Shown here one piece after another: positions 54,139 through 62,839 of a stretch of 64,000 nucleotides of DNA. The notes beneath the pieces are model-generated. The model was not told where the DNA came from. It saw nothing but the letters and a program-made list of their open reading frames with translations, and searched no databases. Both the position numbers and the translations under genes were made by a program. Each line of letters begins with the position of its first letter. The stretch's first letter is position 1. Source of the stretch: CAJXII01 sp965242915 (GTDB lineage Bacteria; Campylobacterota; Campylobacteria; Campylobacterales; Arcobacteraceae). The stretch is taken from contig CBDETN010000025.1 of NCBI GenBank assembly GCA_965242915.1, positions 1-64,000 of the forward strand. The letters run 5' to 3'.

Positions 54139-54639
54139 ATGATAAAAAAAATATCTATAATTTTTGCATTTTTTATTTTATTGGTAATTATACTTTTTTC
54201 TACATCATCTTTTGAACAATCAATAGTGGTAGTTCAAAACAATTATACAAAACAACCAATTTCAATAACACCCAATAAATACAAAGATAGATTTTGTAAT
54301 ATGACTATAGAAGATATAACATATTCAGCACAAGTAGTTTTACAAAATGAGGATACCCTTTTTTTTGATGATATAGGTTGTTTAGTATTATGGCTAAAAG
54401 ATCAAAAGAAAAAAGATAAAATAGTTTTATGGGTTTGGACAAAAGATGAAAACAGATATATAGATGCAAGACAGGCTTGGTATAGTTTAACGGATCGAAC
54501 TCCTATGCATTATGGTTTTGGTGCATATAAAACAAAACAAAATAATTATATAAATTTCGATACAATGACTAATAAAATGCTGCAAGGTCATACTATGGCA
54601 AATCCAAAGGTAAGGAAAGAACTTCTTGGAAACAATTGA
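54139..54639 (+). CDS. nosL: NosL-family protein
   Basis: A 166-residue protein with an N-terminal membrane or signal segment (4-21). NosL fold: RFCNMTIED (C53, M55), LFFDDIGCLVLWLKDQ, RYIDARQAWYSL and TPMHYGFGAYKT. Only one cysteine remains where some relatives have CxxC, with methionine next to it. Starts directly after the kinase stop, in the same operon. Role: copper chaperone, possibly copper sensing with the kinase. Confidence 0.85.
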   Translation: MIKKISIIFAFFILLVIILFSTSSFEQSIVVVQNNYTKQPISITPNKYKDRFCNMTIEDITYSAQVVLQNEDTLFFDDIGCLVLWLKDQKKKDKIVLWVWTKDENRYIDARQAWYSLTDRTPMHYGFGAYKTKQNNYINFDTMTNKMLQGHTMANPKVRKELLGNN

Positions 54640-55333
54640 TTTTTTAACTATTATATCTATTGCTTTTATTGGTTCTTTCGGTCATTGTATTGGTATGTGC
54701 GGCGGTATAGTTATCGCATATTCAAGCACTAAAATAGATACTGCTTGGGATAAAACACATCAAACCTTGGCACATCTTTTATATTCACTAGGAAGAGTTA
54801 CTACTTATATCTTTTTTGGTGCACTATTTGGTTGGATAGGAAGTGTTATATCTTTTAGCAATATGGCTAATGGGGTATTACTTATAATTGCCGGTTTGGT
54901 TATGATAGCTGTTGGATTTTCTTTAACGGGAAGAGTCAAATTACTTTCTTCCATAGAACATTCAATTCAAAATAGCAGTTGGTATCATAATAATTTCAAA
55001 GGTTTATTAGAAAGTGAATTTTTAGGCAGCTTTTATATCTTAGGACTTTTAAATGGCTTGCTTCCTTGCGGCTTTGTTTATTTCTTTGCTATTACTGCTG
55101 CTAGTAGTGCTAGTGCAGTCGATGGTGCAATTATTATGGCAATATTTGGACTTAGCACAATTCCTGCTATGTTTTCATTAGGATTTTTTATAGGAATATT
55201 TAGAAAAAGTGCTATTAGAAATTTTATGATAAGAGTGGCTACACTTGGTGTTTTGATTTATGGCGGATATACTATTTATAACGGATATGAATATATTTCA
55301 AATCCTAATAAAACTTTACTTGATTGTCATTAA
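54626..55333 (+). CDS. SafE/TauE-like membrane protein of the copper-trafficking type
   Basis: A 235-residue protein with about six helices, starting at TTG with AAGGAAAG ahead and overlapping nosL by 14 bases. Motifs GHCIGMCGGI (H20, C21, M24, C25) and LLPCGFVYFF give Cys/Met/His residues inside the membrane, as in SafE-like (COG2836) proteins found beside copper oxidase assembly genes. Likely copper transfer or reduction. Confidence 0.8.
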   Translation: METIDFLTIISIAFIGSFGHCIGMCGGIVIAYSSTKIDTAWDKTHQTLAHLLYSLGRVTTYIFFGALFGWIGSVISFSNMANGVLLIIAGLVMIAVGFSLTGRVKLLSSIEHSIQNSSWYHNNFKGLLESEFLGSFYILGLLNGLLPCGFVYFFAITAASSASAVDGAIIMAIFGLSTIPAMFSLGFFIGIFRKSAIRNFMIRVATLGVLIYGGYTIYNGYEYISNPNKTLLDCH

Positions 55334-55393
55334 ATAAGAATTAATTAACAATATTTAGATAAGATAAAAAAATAATTATTAAAAGGAAAGATT

Positions 55394-56539
55394 ATGTTTA
55401 TCAAAAAAATATTTTTATATTTGACAATTGCCCTAATATTTAGTTTAAATCTTGATGCAAAAAGTTTTAGTAAAGCAGCAACAGTTGAACCTGTATTAAT
55501 ACAAGAGGGAAAAGAAAAATATTGGTGTCCTATATGTGGTATGAATATTAAGATGTTTTATAAAACTTCTCATGCCTCAAAATTGGAAAATGGTACTAAG
55601 AGACAATATTGTAGTATGCGATGTTTAGTTGTAGATATGCAAGAGTATGGAATAGATACAAGTAATATAGTCGTAGTTGATGTTAAAACACAAAAACTTA
55701 TCAATGCTAAAGAGGCTTTTTATGTAGTTGGTTCTAAGATAAGCGGCACTATGAGCAAAGTTTCTAAACTTGCTTTTGCTAAAGAATCAGAGGCAATTGA
55801 TTTTATAAAAAAGAACAAAGGTAAAGTTGTTAATTTTGATACAGCATTAAAGATGGCTCAGAAATCTTTAAAATCTGATATTGCAATGGTGAAAAAGAAA
55901 AAAAAGAAAAAAATCTATCCTAAAGGTAAAAAAATATTTGAAAAAATGTGTAAGCAAGATATAGACCCAACTGATTTTTTGGAAATAAATGAGCTAAAAT
56001 CTGCTTTAAAAAATGACAAATTATGTAAACCATTAAAAGAGAAACAACTTCAAGCAACGGCACTTTATCTATGGGAAGTTAAAAGATTAGGTGATTTAGG
56101 AGAGGTTGAGGGTAAAGTAGAGGTGCAAGAAGATGAGAAATGTCCCGTATGTGGAATGTTTACTTATAAATATCCAAGATGGGCTGCACAGATTTTTTAT
56201 AAACACGACGACCATGAACACCATTATTCTTTTGATGGGGTAAAAGATTTAATGAAATTTTATTTTAATCCTTTAAAATGGGGAAAATATGAATATGCAA
56301 CAAAAGAAAATATTACAAAAATATTAGTTACTGATTATTATAGTCAAAAAGGTATTGATGGAACTAAAGCATTTTATGTTATAAGAAGTGATGTATATGG
56401 ACCTATGGGGCATGAGCTAATTCCATTTGAATCAGAAGATGATGCTAAAACTTTTAAAGCTGACCATAGAGGCAGAAGCATTATCAAGTTTGAAGATATA
56501 GTTGAAAAAGAGGTTTATAAACTTGATGTTGATGAGTAA
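55394..56539 (+). CDS. exported protein with two NosL-type domains and a haem-less cytochrome-like middle
   Basis: Signal peptide (about 1-22), first NosL-type domain with EKYWCPICGMNIKMFYKTSHA and QYCSMRCLVVD, a middle part (GKKIFEKMCKQDIDPTDFLE...KQLQATALYLWEVKRLGD) that looks like a small cytochrome c without CxxCH, and a second NosL-type domain with EDEKCPVCGMFTYKYPRWAA and EHHYSFDGVKDLMKF. The first two parts parallel the protein at 35182. A TTAACAAT half-site lies at about 55342. Likely periplasmic copper carrier. Confidence 0.8.
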   Translation: MFIKKIFLYLTIALIFSLNLDAKSFSKAATVEPVLIQEGKEKYWCPICGMNIKMFYKTSHASKLENGTKRQYCSMRCLVVDMQEYGIDTSNIVVVDVKTQKLINAKEAFYVVGSKISGTMSKVSKLAFAKESEAIDFIKKNKGKVVNFDTALKMAQKSLKSDIAMVKKKKKKKIYPKGKKIFEKMCKQDIDPTDFLEINELKSALKNDKLCKPLKEKQLQATALYLWEVKRLGDLGEVEGKVEVQEDEKCPVCGMFTYKYPRWAAQIFYKHDDHEHHYSFDGVKDLMKFYFNPLKWGKYEYATKENITKILVTDYYSQKGIDGTKAFYVIRSDVYGPMGHELIPFESEDDAKTFKADHRGRSIIKFEDIVEKEVYKLDVDE

Positions 56540-56541
56540 AA

Positions 56542-56865
56542 ATGATTAAAAAAAGTTTCTATCTTTTTTATATTATTGGTGGATTATTAAGCATATTAAT
56601 AATCCAAACTACCTATTTAATAAATACCAAATCAATGACAAATGAGGTATTAAATAAAAAACTGAACTTTGTAAAGATCACAGGGCTTCCTGATTTAGCG
56701 ATATCAACAGAAGCTACATATATAAGGCATAGAAGTTTAGCTGATATGTTTAGTATATACAAAGATGATGGGAATTTAAGAGAATATTTCCCATCAACAT
56801 TCACTTATAACCACTCAACTTTAATAAATAATACTCCAAGCAGGATAACAAATGATAAAAAATAA
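56542..56865 (+). CDS. membrane-anchored hypothetical protein, 107 aa
   Basis: One N-terminal membrane helix (about 5-27) and a periplasmic tail that ends in SRITNDKK. The middle contains ITGLPDLAISTEATYIRHRSL, not recognised. It overlaps the FtsX-like permease gene by 14 bases and follows the NosL-type gene by two bases, so it belongs to the same operon and may be an accessory part of the ABC system. Confidence 0.65.
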   Translation: MIKKSFYLFYIIGGLLSILIIQTTYLINTKSMTNEVLNKKLNFVKITGLPDLAISTEATYIRHRSLADMFSIYKDDGNLREYFPSTFTYNHSTLINNTPSRITNDKK

Positions 56866-58042
56866 AATCAATTTATATTTAATTCAATATGCAATCAATG
56901 CAATTTTAAGACAAAAAAGTAAAAGCTTTTTTATCACCACAATTTTTACTTTTTTAACATTTCTTTTAACTTCTATATTTTTTATATCACACTCAATTAA
57001 ATATGAGCTTGATTCAACGGTTGATTCTTTACCGCAGATTACAGTACAAAAAATAAAAGCTGGAAAAGCCTATGATATAGATGTAAGCGTAGTTGATGAT
57101 ATACTGGAATTAGCAGGGGTTAGTGATGCGGTTGCAAGAGTTTGGGGATATTATTATTTTGAAAATGCAGGGGTTAATTTTACTATTTCAGGAATTGACC
57201 AATATGAAAAACAATATAAAGACAGTTTTGAAGGAATGGTTAAAAAATTTGATATTGAAGAGTTAAGTTCTAATTCTCAAATGCTTGTAGGAAATGGTGT
57301 TAAAGATATTATGGATAAAAATTATTATAAAAAATATTTTAATTTTATCAAACCTGATGGAACATTTAAAAGAATTAATATTGGCGGTGTGTTTGATAGT
57401 AATACTCAGCTTGAATCAAATGATATGATAATATTATCAAAAGATGATGCAAGGGAGATTTTTGATATGGATGAAGAAAAAGCGACTGATATAGTAGTTA
57501 AAGTAGCAAACCCTGAAGAGATACCAACTATAGTACAAAAAATAAAGCTGCTTCATCCAGATACTAGAATTATTACCAATGAAGATTTAAAAGTTAGTTA
57601 TCAAAATATATTTGATTACAAAAGTGGAATATTTTTAGCAATTTTTATAATCTCATTGTTTACATTTTTTATTATAGTTTATGATAAATCAAGTGGATTA
57701 AGCAGTGAGGAAAAAAGAGAAATAGGTATTTTAAAAGCAATTGGATGGACTGTTGATGATGTACTTAAAGAGAAGTTTTATGAAAGTTTCATTATCTCTT
57801 TTATTGCATATTTATTAGGTGTTATATTGGCATTTGGTTTTGTATATTTACTTCAAGCACCTATATTACGAGATATATTTGTAGGATACAGCCAACTTAA
57901 AACAACATTTGAGTTACCTTTCGTTTTTGATTTTCAAACCTTATTTTTGGTATTTTTCTTAAGTGTTCCTATTTATATAGCAGCCACGATTATACCATCT
58001 TGGAGAGTTGCAACTTTAGAGACTGACGAGGTAATCAGATAA
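56852..58042 (+). CDS. FtsX/MacB-type ABC transporter permease
   Basis: A 396-residue permease: a first helix (about 22-45), a periplasmic MacB-like core domain, and three helices at the end with the family block EEKREIGILKAIGWTVDDVLKEKF. Its stop overlaps the ATPase start by one base. Members move lipoproteins, peptides or act on periplasmic partners rather than import. Confidence 0.9.
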   Translation: MIKNKINLYLIQYAINAILRQKSKSFFITTIFTFLTFLLTSIFFISHSIKYELDSTVDSLPQITVQKIKAGKAYDIDVSVVDDILELAGVSDAVARVWGYYYFENAGVNFTISGIDQYEKQYKDSFEGMVKKFDIEELSSNSQMLVGNGVKDIMDKNYYKKYFNFIKPDGTFKRINIGGVFDSNTQLESNDMIILSKDDAREIFDMDEEKATDIVVKVANPEEIPTIVQKIKLLHPDTRIITNEDLKVSYQNIFDYKSGIFLAIFIISLFTFFIIVYDKSSGLSSEEKREIGILKAIGWTVDDVLKEKFYESFIISFIAYLLGVILAFGFVYLLQAPILRDIFVGYSQLKTTFELPFVFDFQTLFLVFFLSVPIYIAATIIPSWRVATLETDEVIR

Positions 58043-58710
58043 TGATAAAACTGGAAAATGTAACAAAGATATATGAGATCAATAAAAACAATAAAGTAAC
58101 AGCTTTAGATGATATCAATTTGAACTTTAAAGAGGGAGAATTAGTTGTTTTAAAAGGGGCTAGCGGAAGCGGTAAGAGTACTATTCTTTCACTTCTAGCA
58201 GCTCTAAGTAAACCAACGACAGGAGAAGTGATAGTTGACGGCAAAAGAATATCAAAACTTCCTGATAATTTTGCAGCACTTTACAGAAGAGAAAATATTG
58301 GCTTCATATTCCAAAAATATAATCTAATCCCAACTTTAAGTGTTGAAGATAATATTTTATTACCTCTAGTTCCTACAAATCCTGATGAACAAGAGGCACT
58401 TACAAAGCTAAATAAAGTTATGGAAAGATTTAATATCTCTCATAAAAAAGATGTACTTGTACGAAATTTATCTGGTGGTGAACAACAAAGAGTTGCAATA
58501 GCAAGAGCTCATATAAATGACCCAAAAATCATAATTGCAGATGAACCAACTGCAAATCTTGATGAAAAACTTTCACTTCATTTTATTGAAATTTTAAGAG
58601 AACTAAAAAAATCAAACAAAACAATTATTATAGCAACTCATGATCCACTGTTTTTTGATTTAGATTTTGTAGATAGAATCATAGAAGTTCATAATGGGAA
58701 AACAGCTTAA
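58042..58710 (+). CDS. LolD/MacB-type ABC transporter ATPase
   Basis: A 222-residue ATPase: Walker A GASGSGKST at 39-47, signature NLSGGEQQRVAIARA, Walker B IIIADEPTANLDE and the switch histidine in IIATHDP. Works with the FtsX-like permease upstream. One-base overlaps on both sides mark a continuous operon. Confidence 0.95.
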   Translation: MIKLENVTKIYEINKNNKVTALDDINLNFKEGELVVLKGASGSGKSTILSLLAALSKPTTGEVIVDGKRISKLPDNFAALYRRENIGFIFQKYNLIPTLSVEDNILLPLVPTNPDEQEALTKLNKVMERFNISHKKDVLVRNLSGGEQQRVAIARAHINDPKIIIADEPTANLDEKLSLHFIEILRELKKSNKTIIIATHDPLFFDLDFVDRIIEVHNGKTA

Positions 58711-59666
58711 TGATATTATCTCCCGAAGTATTGGCAATGCTAATTCTAAATATTATCTTTTTACTATTTGGAACAGTAGCCTTTGTCTTAAGCCTTAGAA
58801 TATTTTTAAAATGGGATATTAATTCTACTAAAAAGTTACAATATTCACTTGAAAAACAAAGTTTCTTAACTGCAACAATCATTAAATACATCTTTGTAAT
58901 CAAACTGCCGTTATTTTTATTTTTTATCTTTACACTTGATAAAATATCAAATGTTCTAACTGGTGCAATGTGTGCAGCAGGAGTTGTAGATGCCACAGAA
59001 TTTGGAACATATCTTTTTATACTTAAAATTTTAAATATATATCTTTTTGGGTTTTGGCTGGTGTTGCATTATTTAGATATAAAAAGTGAAAATCTACCAT
59101 ATACTCGTATTAAGTTTGGTTTTTTTATCATAGCATTCTTTGTTTTTGCTGCGGAAATTATACTTGAAGGGATTATGTTTAGTGCAATTGATGTTGATAA
59201 GATGGTTAGTTGTTGCGGTACATTATATTCAAGTTCCGCTACATCATATATCTCAAATATATTTTTAATTGATACTAATATTTTATTATTCTTATTTTAT
59301 GGGAACTTCTTAGCTCTTATTTTATTTTATTTCTTAAAACAGAAACAACTTTTTACAATAGCAAATTTATCATTTATCATTATCTCTATCATTAGTCTTA
59401 TATCATTTTTTGGAACATATATTTATGAACTTCCAACACATCATTGTCCATTTTGTTTTTTACAAAAAGATTATTATTATGTTGGATATTTAATATATAC
59501 TTTACTGTTTATTGGAACTTTTAATGGTTTAATTACTGGATTTATTAATGATAAGCAAAGAGTAAAACGAAGCTATAAGATATCTTTATTATTTAACTTT
59601 TTATTTTTACTACTTGTAAGTGCCTATCCTATAATTTATTATATAAGAAATGGTGTTTGGCTTTAA
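58710..59666 (+). CDS. polytopic membrane protein with Cys/His motifs
   Basis: A 318-residue protein with about eight helices and no family that I can name. Conserved-looking metal or disulfide residues are C88 (GAMCAAGV), C168-C169 (VSCCGTLY) and H244-H245-C246-C249 (HHCPFCFLQ); the last motif recalls the thiol site of VKOR- or DsbB-like proteins. Last gene of the regulator-NosL-ABC operon. Copper handling or thiol oxidation is inferred from context. Confidence 0.7.
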   Translation: MILSPEVLAMLILNIIFLLFGTVAFVLSLRIFLKWDINSTKKLQYSLEKQSFLTATIIKYIFVIKLPLFLFFIFTLDKISNVLTGAMCAAGVVDATEFGTYLFILKILNIYLFGFWLVLHYLDIKSENLPYTRIKFGFFIIAFFVFAAEIILEGIMFSAIDVDKMVSCCGTLYSSSATSYISNIFLIDTNILLFLFYGNFLALILFYFLKQKQLFTIANLSFIIISIISLISFFGTYIYELPTHHCPFCFLQKDYYYVGYLIYTLLFIGTFNGLITGFINDKQRVKRSYKISLLFNFLFLLLVSAYPIIYYIRNGVWL

Positions 59667-59670
59667 AAGC

Positions 59671-61767
59671 TTATTTTATCACATCAGGAAGCGGCTGGGC
59701 TAAAAAATATCCTTGAAGACCATCAAAGTTCAATTCTTTTGCAATATCATATATCTCTTGACTATGAACATACTCAGCTATAATTTTCAAATTCATCTCT
59801 TGTAAAAATCTTGCCATATTTTTTACTATAATATAAGCATCTTTGTCTGTATCCATATCTTTGATTAATGAACCGTCTATTTTTACAAAATCAGGTTTTA
59901 ATTCAATTAAATATGTAAAATTTGAATATCCGCTGCCAAAATCATCAATTGCTATTTTTACACCTAAACTTCTCATATCTGTAATAAAATCTCTAACTAC
60001 ATCAAAATTATCAATACTCTCACTCTCTAAAATTTCTAAAATAAGTTGTGCTGATACATTGTATTGTTCTATTTTTTCTTTTATATATTTTCTTATTGAT
60101 TCACTTGATATATCTTCAAATGATAAATTTATAGAAAAAGAGATATTACTGTTTTGAAAATAACTAAATGATTTATCTACCATAATCTTAGTAATTTCAT
60201 TATAGTATTCAGTTTGTTTAATAACCGGTAAAAACATGTTTGGCGGCAAAATAGTTCCGTCTGTATTTTTTATCCTTACTAGACATTCATAGCTTGTTTC
60301 ATTAGTTTTTACAATAGCTTGAAAAAATGGCACAACTCTATTTTGGGCAATTGCATTCTTTACAATTTGTGTAATTCTCATATCCTCTTTATATCTATCT
60401 TCTATATGTAAGTTTTTAGAGTAAAATACAATTTTCTTATGTTTATTTTTGGCATAATTTAAAGCCATATCAGAATGTTCTATTAATTTTTCAGATGCCA
60501 CACCTTGAGCAACACCGACAATACATTGTAATACTACATCTAAAACCTGCTCATCAACAACAACTTTTAAAGGTTTATCCAATAAAGAACTAAGCTTTTT
60601 ATTTATAATTTCTTTACAATCTTTTGCTGTGGCAGTTACTTCTTGATTTAAAATTGCAAACTTATCACCTGAAATTCTATATACTATATATTTATCTTCA
60701 CTAAACAGCTCGGTTAACGCCCTTGCAAATGTTTTTAAAATTTCATCACCTGCATATTCACCATATATATTATTTATTTTAGAAAACTCTTTGATATCCA
60801 AAATCGATAATACAATTTCACCATTGTTATCTTTTATATACTCTTGCAAAGAAACTCTATTTAAAATATTAGTTAGATTGTCATGATATACTTTATAGTT
60901 AAGCTCAATATTTTTATCCTGAACTTGTTTTGTTTTCTTCTGTACATCTATCTCTAAATCTTTTTGATAATTTAACAGTTTTTTATTATAATCTAAAAAT
61001 ATTGTTTGTATCTTACCCATTAATTTAACTAAAACTAATGACATAATAATCATTATGGACAAAGAGGTCACAATAAAGTTTTGCAAGATATTTAATGATT
61101 GTGAACTTAACGCAGCTTCTTTTTCCTTTAAAACTTTTTCCATATCATCTAAATATACACCGGAACCTATCATCCATTGCCATTTATCCAAACCTGTTGC
61201 ATATCCAAGTTTGGGAGTCAATTCTTTTGTACTTGGTTTATCCCACATAAAATTTACATAGCCACCACTATTTTTTGCAGCTTTTATTAACTCTTGAATC
61301 AACAATACACCATTTTTATCTTTTAAATTATATAAATTTTTTCCTATTAGATGTGGTTTTATAGGATGCATTAAATTTACCCCGTCATAATTATAAATAT
61401 AAAAATACCCATTTTCTCCAAATCTTATATTAGATATATCATCCATAATTACTTGTTAAAGTTCTTTTTGTGATACTTTATGGGATAACTTATTTATTTT
61501 ATATTGTATATAATTATATACGGTATCAATTTCATTTTTAAGCAGCTCTTTTTGACTATTTACGTAGCTCTGCTTAATTTGTAAGAGTTCAGTTTTATTA
61601 TTTTGACTAGTTGTATAATAAAACCCTGAAATACTTATTATTGAAAATATAATTATACTTATTACTGGAATAATAGAAGTAGTTTTTAAAATTTTTTGTT
61701 CATTTCGAGGAAAGTTTGCTTCACAACCGCTATTCGCTACTTTTGTCATAATAATTATTTCTTTCAT
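59671..61767 (-). pseudogene. Cache-GGDEF-EAL signalling protein interrupted by one stop codon
   Basis: The N-terminal part (61767-61459) has a membrane helix and the start of a Cache sensor; then TAA at 61456-61458, in frame, divides it from QVIMDDISNIRFGENGYFYIYNYDG, the rest of the sensor. A second helix, a coiled linker, a degenerate GGDEF (SGDKF) and an EAL domain (ECLVR for EALVR, DDFGSGYSNFTYL kept) follow. Probably a cyclic-di-GMP phosphodiesterase. The remainder can start at the ATG at 61446 and might make a soluble-sensor-less form. Confidence 0.8.
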
Positions 61768-61926
61768 TTGGGTATAGAGAAATTATAACATATTGAAGTC
61801 TTATTGCGGTCTTAAATATAAGTAATTTTTATATAAATAGTTATTTTTATCTAAATAATTATTTTATGTTAACAAAAAATAATATAAACTAATGTATAAT
61901 TCCAAATAATAAAAAAAGGAATCACT

Positions 61927-62382
61927 ATGTATAAAAATTTATTTTTAATATTTACTCTAGTTGCAGCTTTAATACAATCTACCCTTGCAAATAATTTACC
62001 TGTTAAAAACCAAGATGTATCACCGGAACAATTAAAAAAACAAAATAAAGAGATCACTATACTTGTAGCAGAACAATTATCAAAAGATTTACCAAAAGAG
62101 ATAGATAAATATACAAAATTTACCAATATAGAAGCTGTTGGAGCAACTTTAATTTATACATTTGAGATAAATACAGGTTCTAAAAGTGATGAAGCAGTTA
62201 TAAAAGAAGATGAAGCACGGATGAAAAAGGGAATAACCAATGGTGTTTGTCGCTCTTCAAAAAGATTTATGGACGCACAAATCACTATAACATACATATA
62301 TAAAAGTGCCAAATCTAAAGCAAAATTATTTCAGTTTGATATTAAACAAGCAGATTGTTATAAATTATATGGGATTAGATAA
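61927..62382 (+). CDS. exported hypothetical protein, 151 aa
   Basis: Signal peptide to about residue 21 (TLA). The mature part has two cysteines (GVCRSSKRFM, ADCYKLYG) likely to form a disulfide and an alpha-beta layout with ILVAEQLSKDLPKEIDKYTKF and AQITITYIYK. Not recognised. It has AAGGA ahead of its ATG and overlaps the nosL start by one base, so it is probably co-expressed with it. Confidence 0.65.
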   Translation: MYKNLFLIFTLVAALIQSTLANNLPVKNQDVSPEQLKKQNKEITILVAEQLSKDLPKEIDKYTKFTNIEAVGATLIYTFEINTGSKSDEAVIKEDEARMKKGITNGVCRSSKRFMDAQITITYIYKSAKSKAKLFQFDIKQADCYKLYGIR

Positions 62383-62837
62383 TGAAATACTTTAAACTTA
62401 TATTTTTCACTTTTAGTATTTTACTTTTCACTCTCTTTTCTACTGGATGTGAAGAGAAATCAAAAACTGGTGTTGCTAAGGTACATTGGGATAGAGATAT
62501 GTGTGCTAGATGTGTGATGGTTGTAAGTGATAGAAAAAACACAACACAAGTTAGACATCCTGATACTGGTAAAAAATATATGTTTGATGATATTGGCTGT
62601 ACTGTTTTATGGTTTAAAGAAGAAAAAATACAATGGAAAGATAGAGCTATTATTTGGATAACTGATGTAAATACTGGACAATGGATAGATGCAAGAACTG
62701 CATTTTATGATACAGAAAATATTACACCAATGGCGTATGGTTTTAGTGCTCATAAAACAAAAGACACTATTAAAAAAGGTCAAGAGATAATTGATTATAA
62801 TGAAGTGGTAAAAAGAGTTATAAAAATAGGAAAATAA
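62382..62837 (+). CDS. nosL: NosL copper-chaperone lipoprotein
   Basis: A 151-residue lipoprotein: lipobox FSTGC with C23, then DMCARCVMVV (C41, C44), YMFDDIGCTVLWF, QWIDARTAFYD and TPMAYGFSAHKT. This is the classic NosL form that delivers Cu(I) to the CuZ site of nitrous oxide reductase. It converges on nosD. Confidence 0.92.
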   Translation: MKYFKLIFFTFSILLFTLFSTGCEEKSKTGVAKVHWDRDMCARCVMVVSDRKNTTQVRHPDTGKKYMFDDIGCTVLWFKEEKIQWKDRAIIWITDVNTGQWIDARTAFYDTENITPMAYGFSAHKTKDTIKKGQEIIDYNEVVKRVIKIGK

Positions 62838-62839
62838 CT

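Noticed and set aside
55340..55360. Further TTAAC operator before the two-NosL gene
   Set aside because: Only the first half-site fits (TTAACAATATTTAGAT); left as a possible weak site.
61868..61885. TTAACAAAAAATAAT as operator before the gene at 61927
   Set aside because: One half-site only; expected by chance in DNA this rich in A and T.
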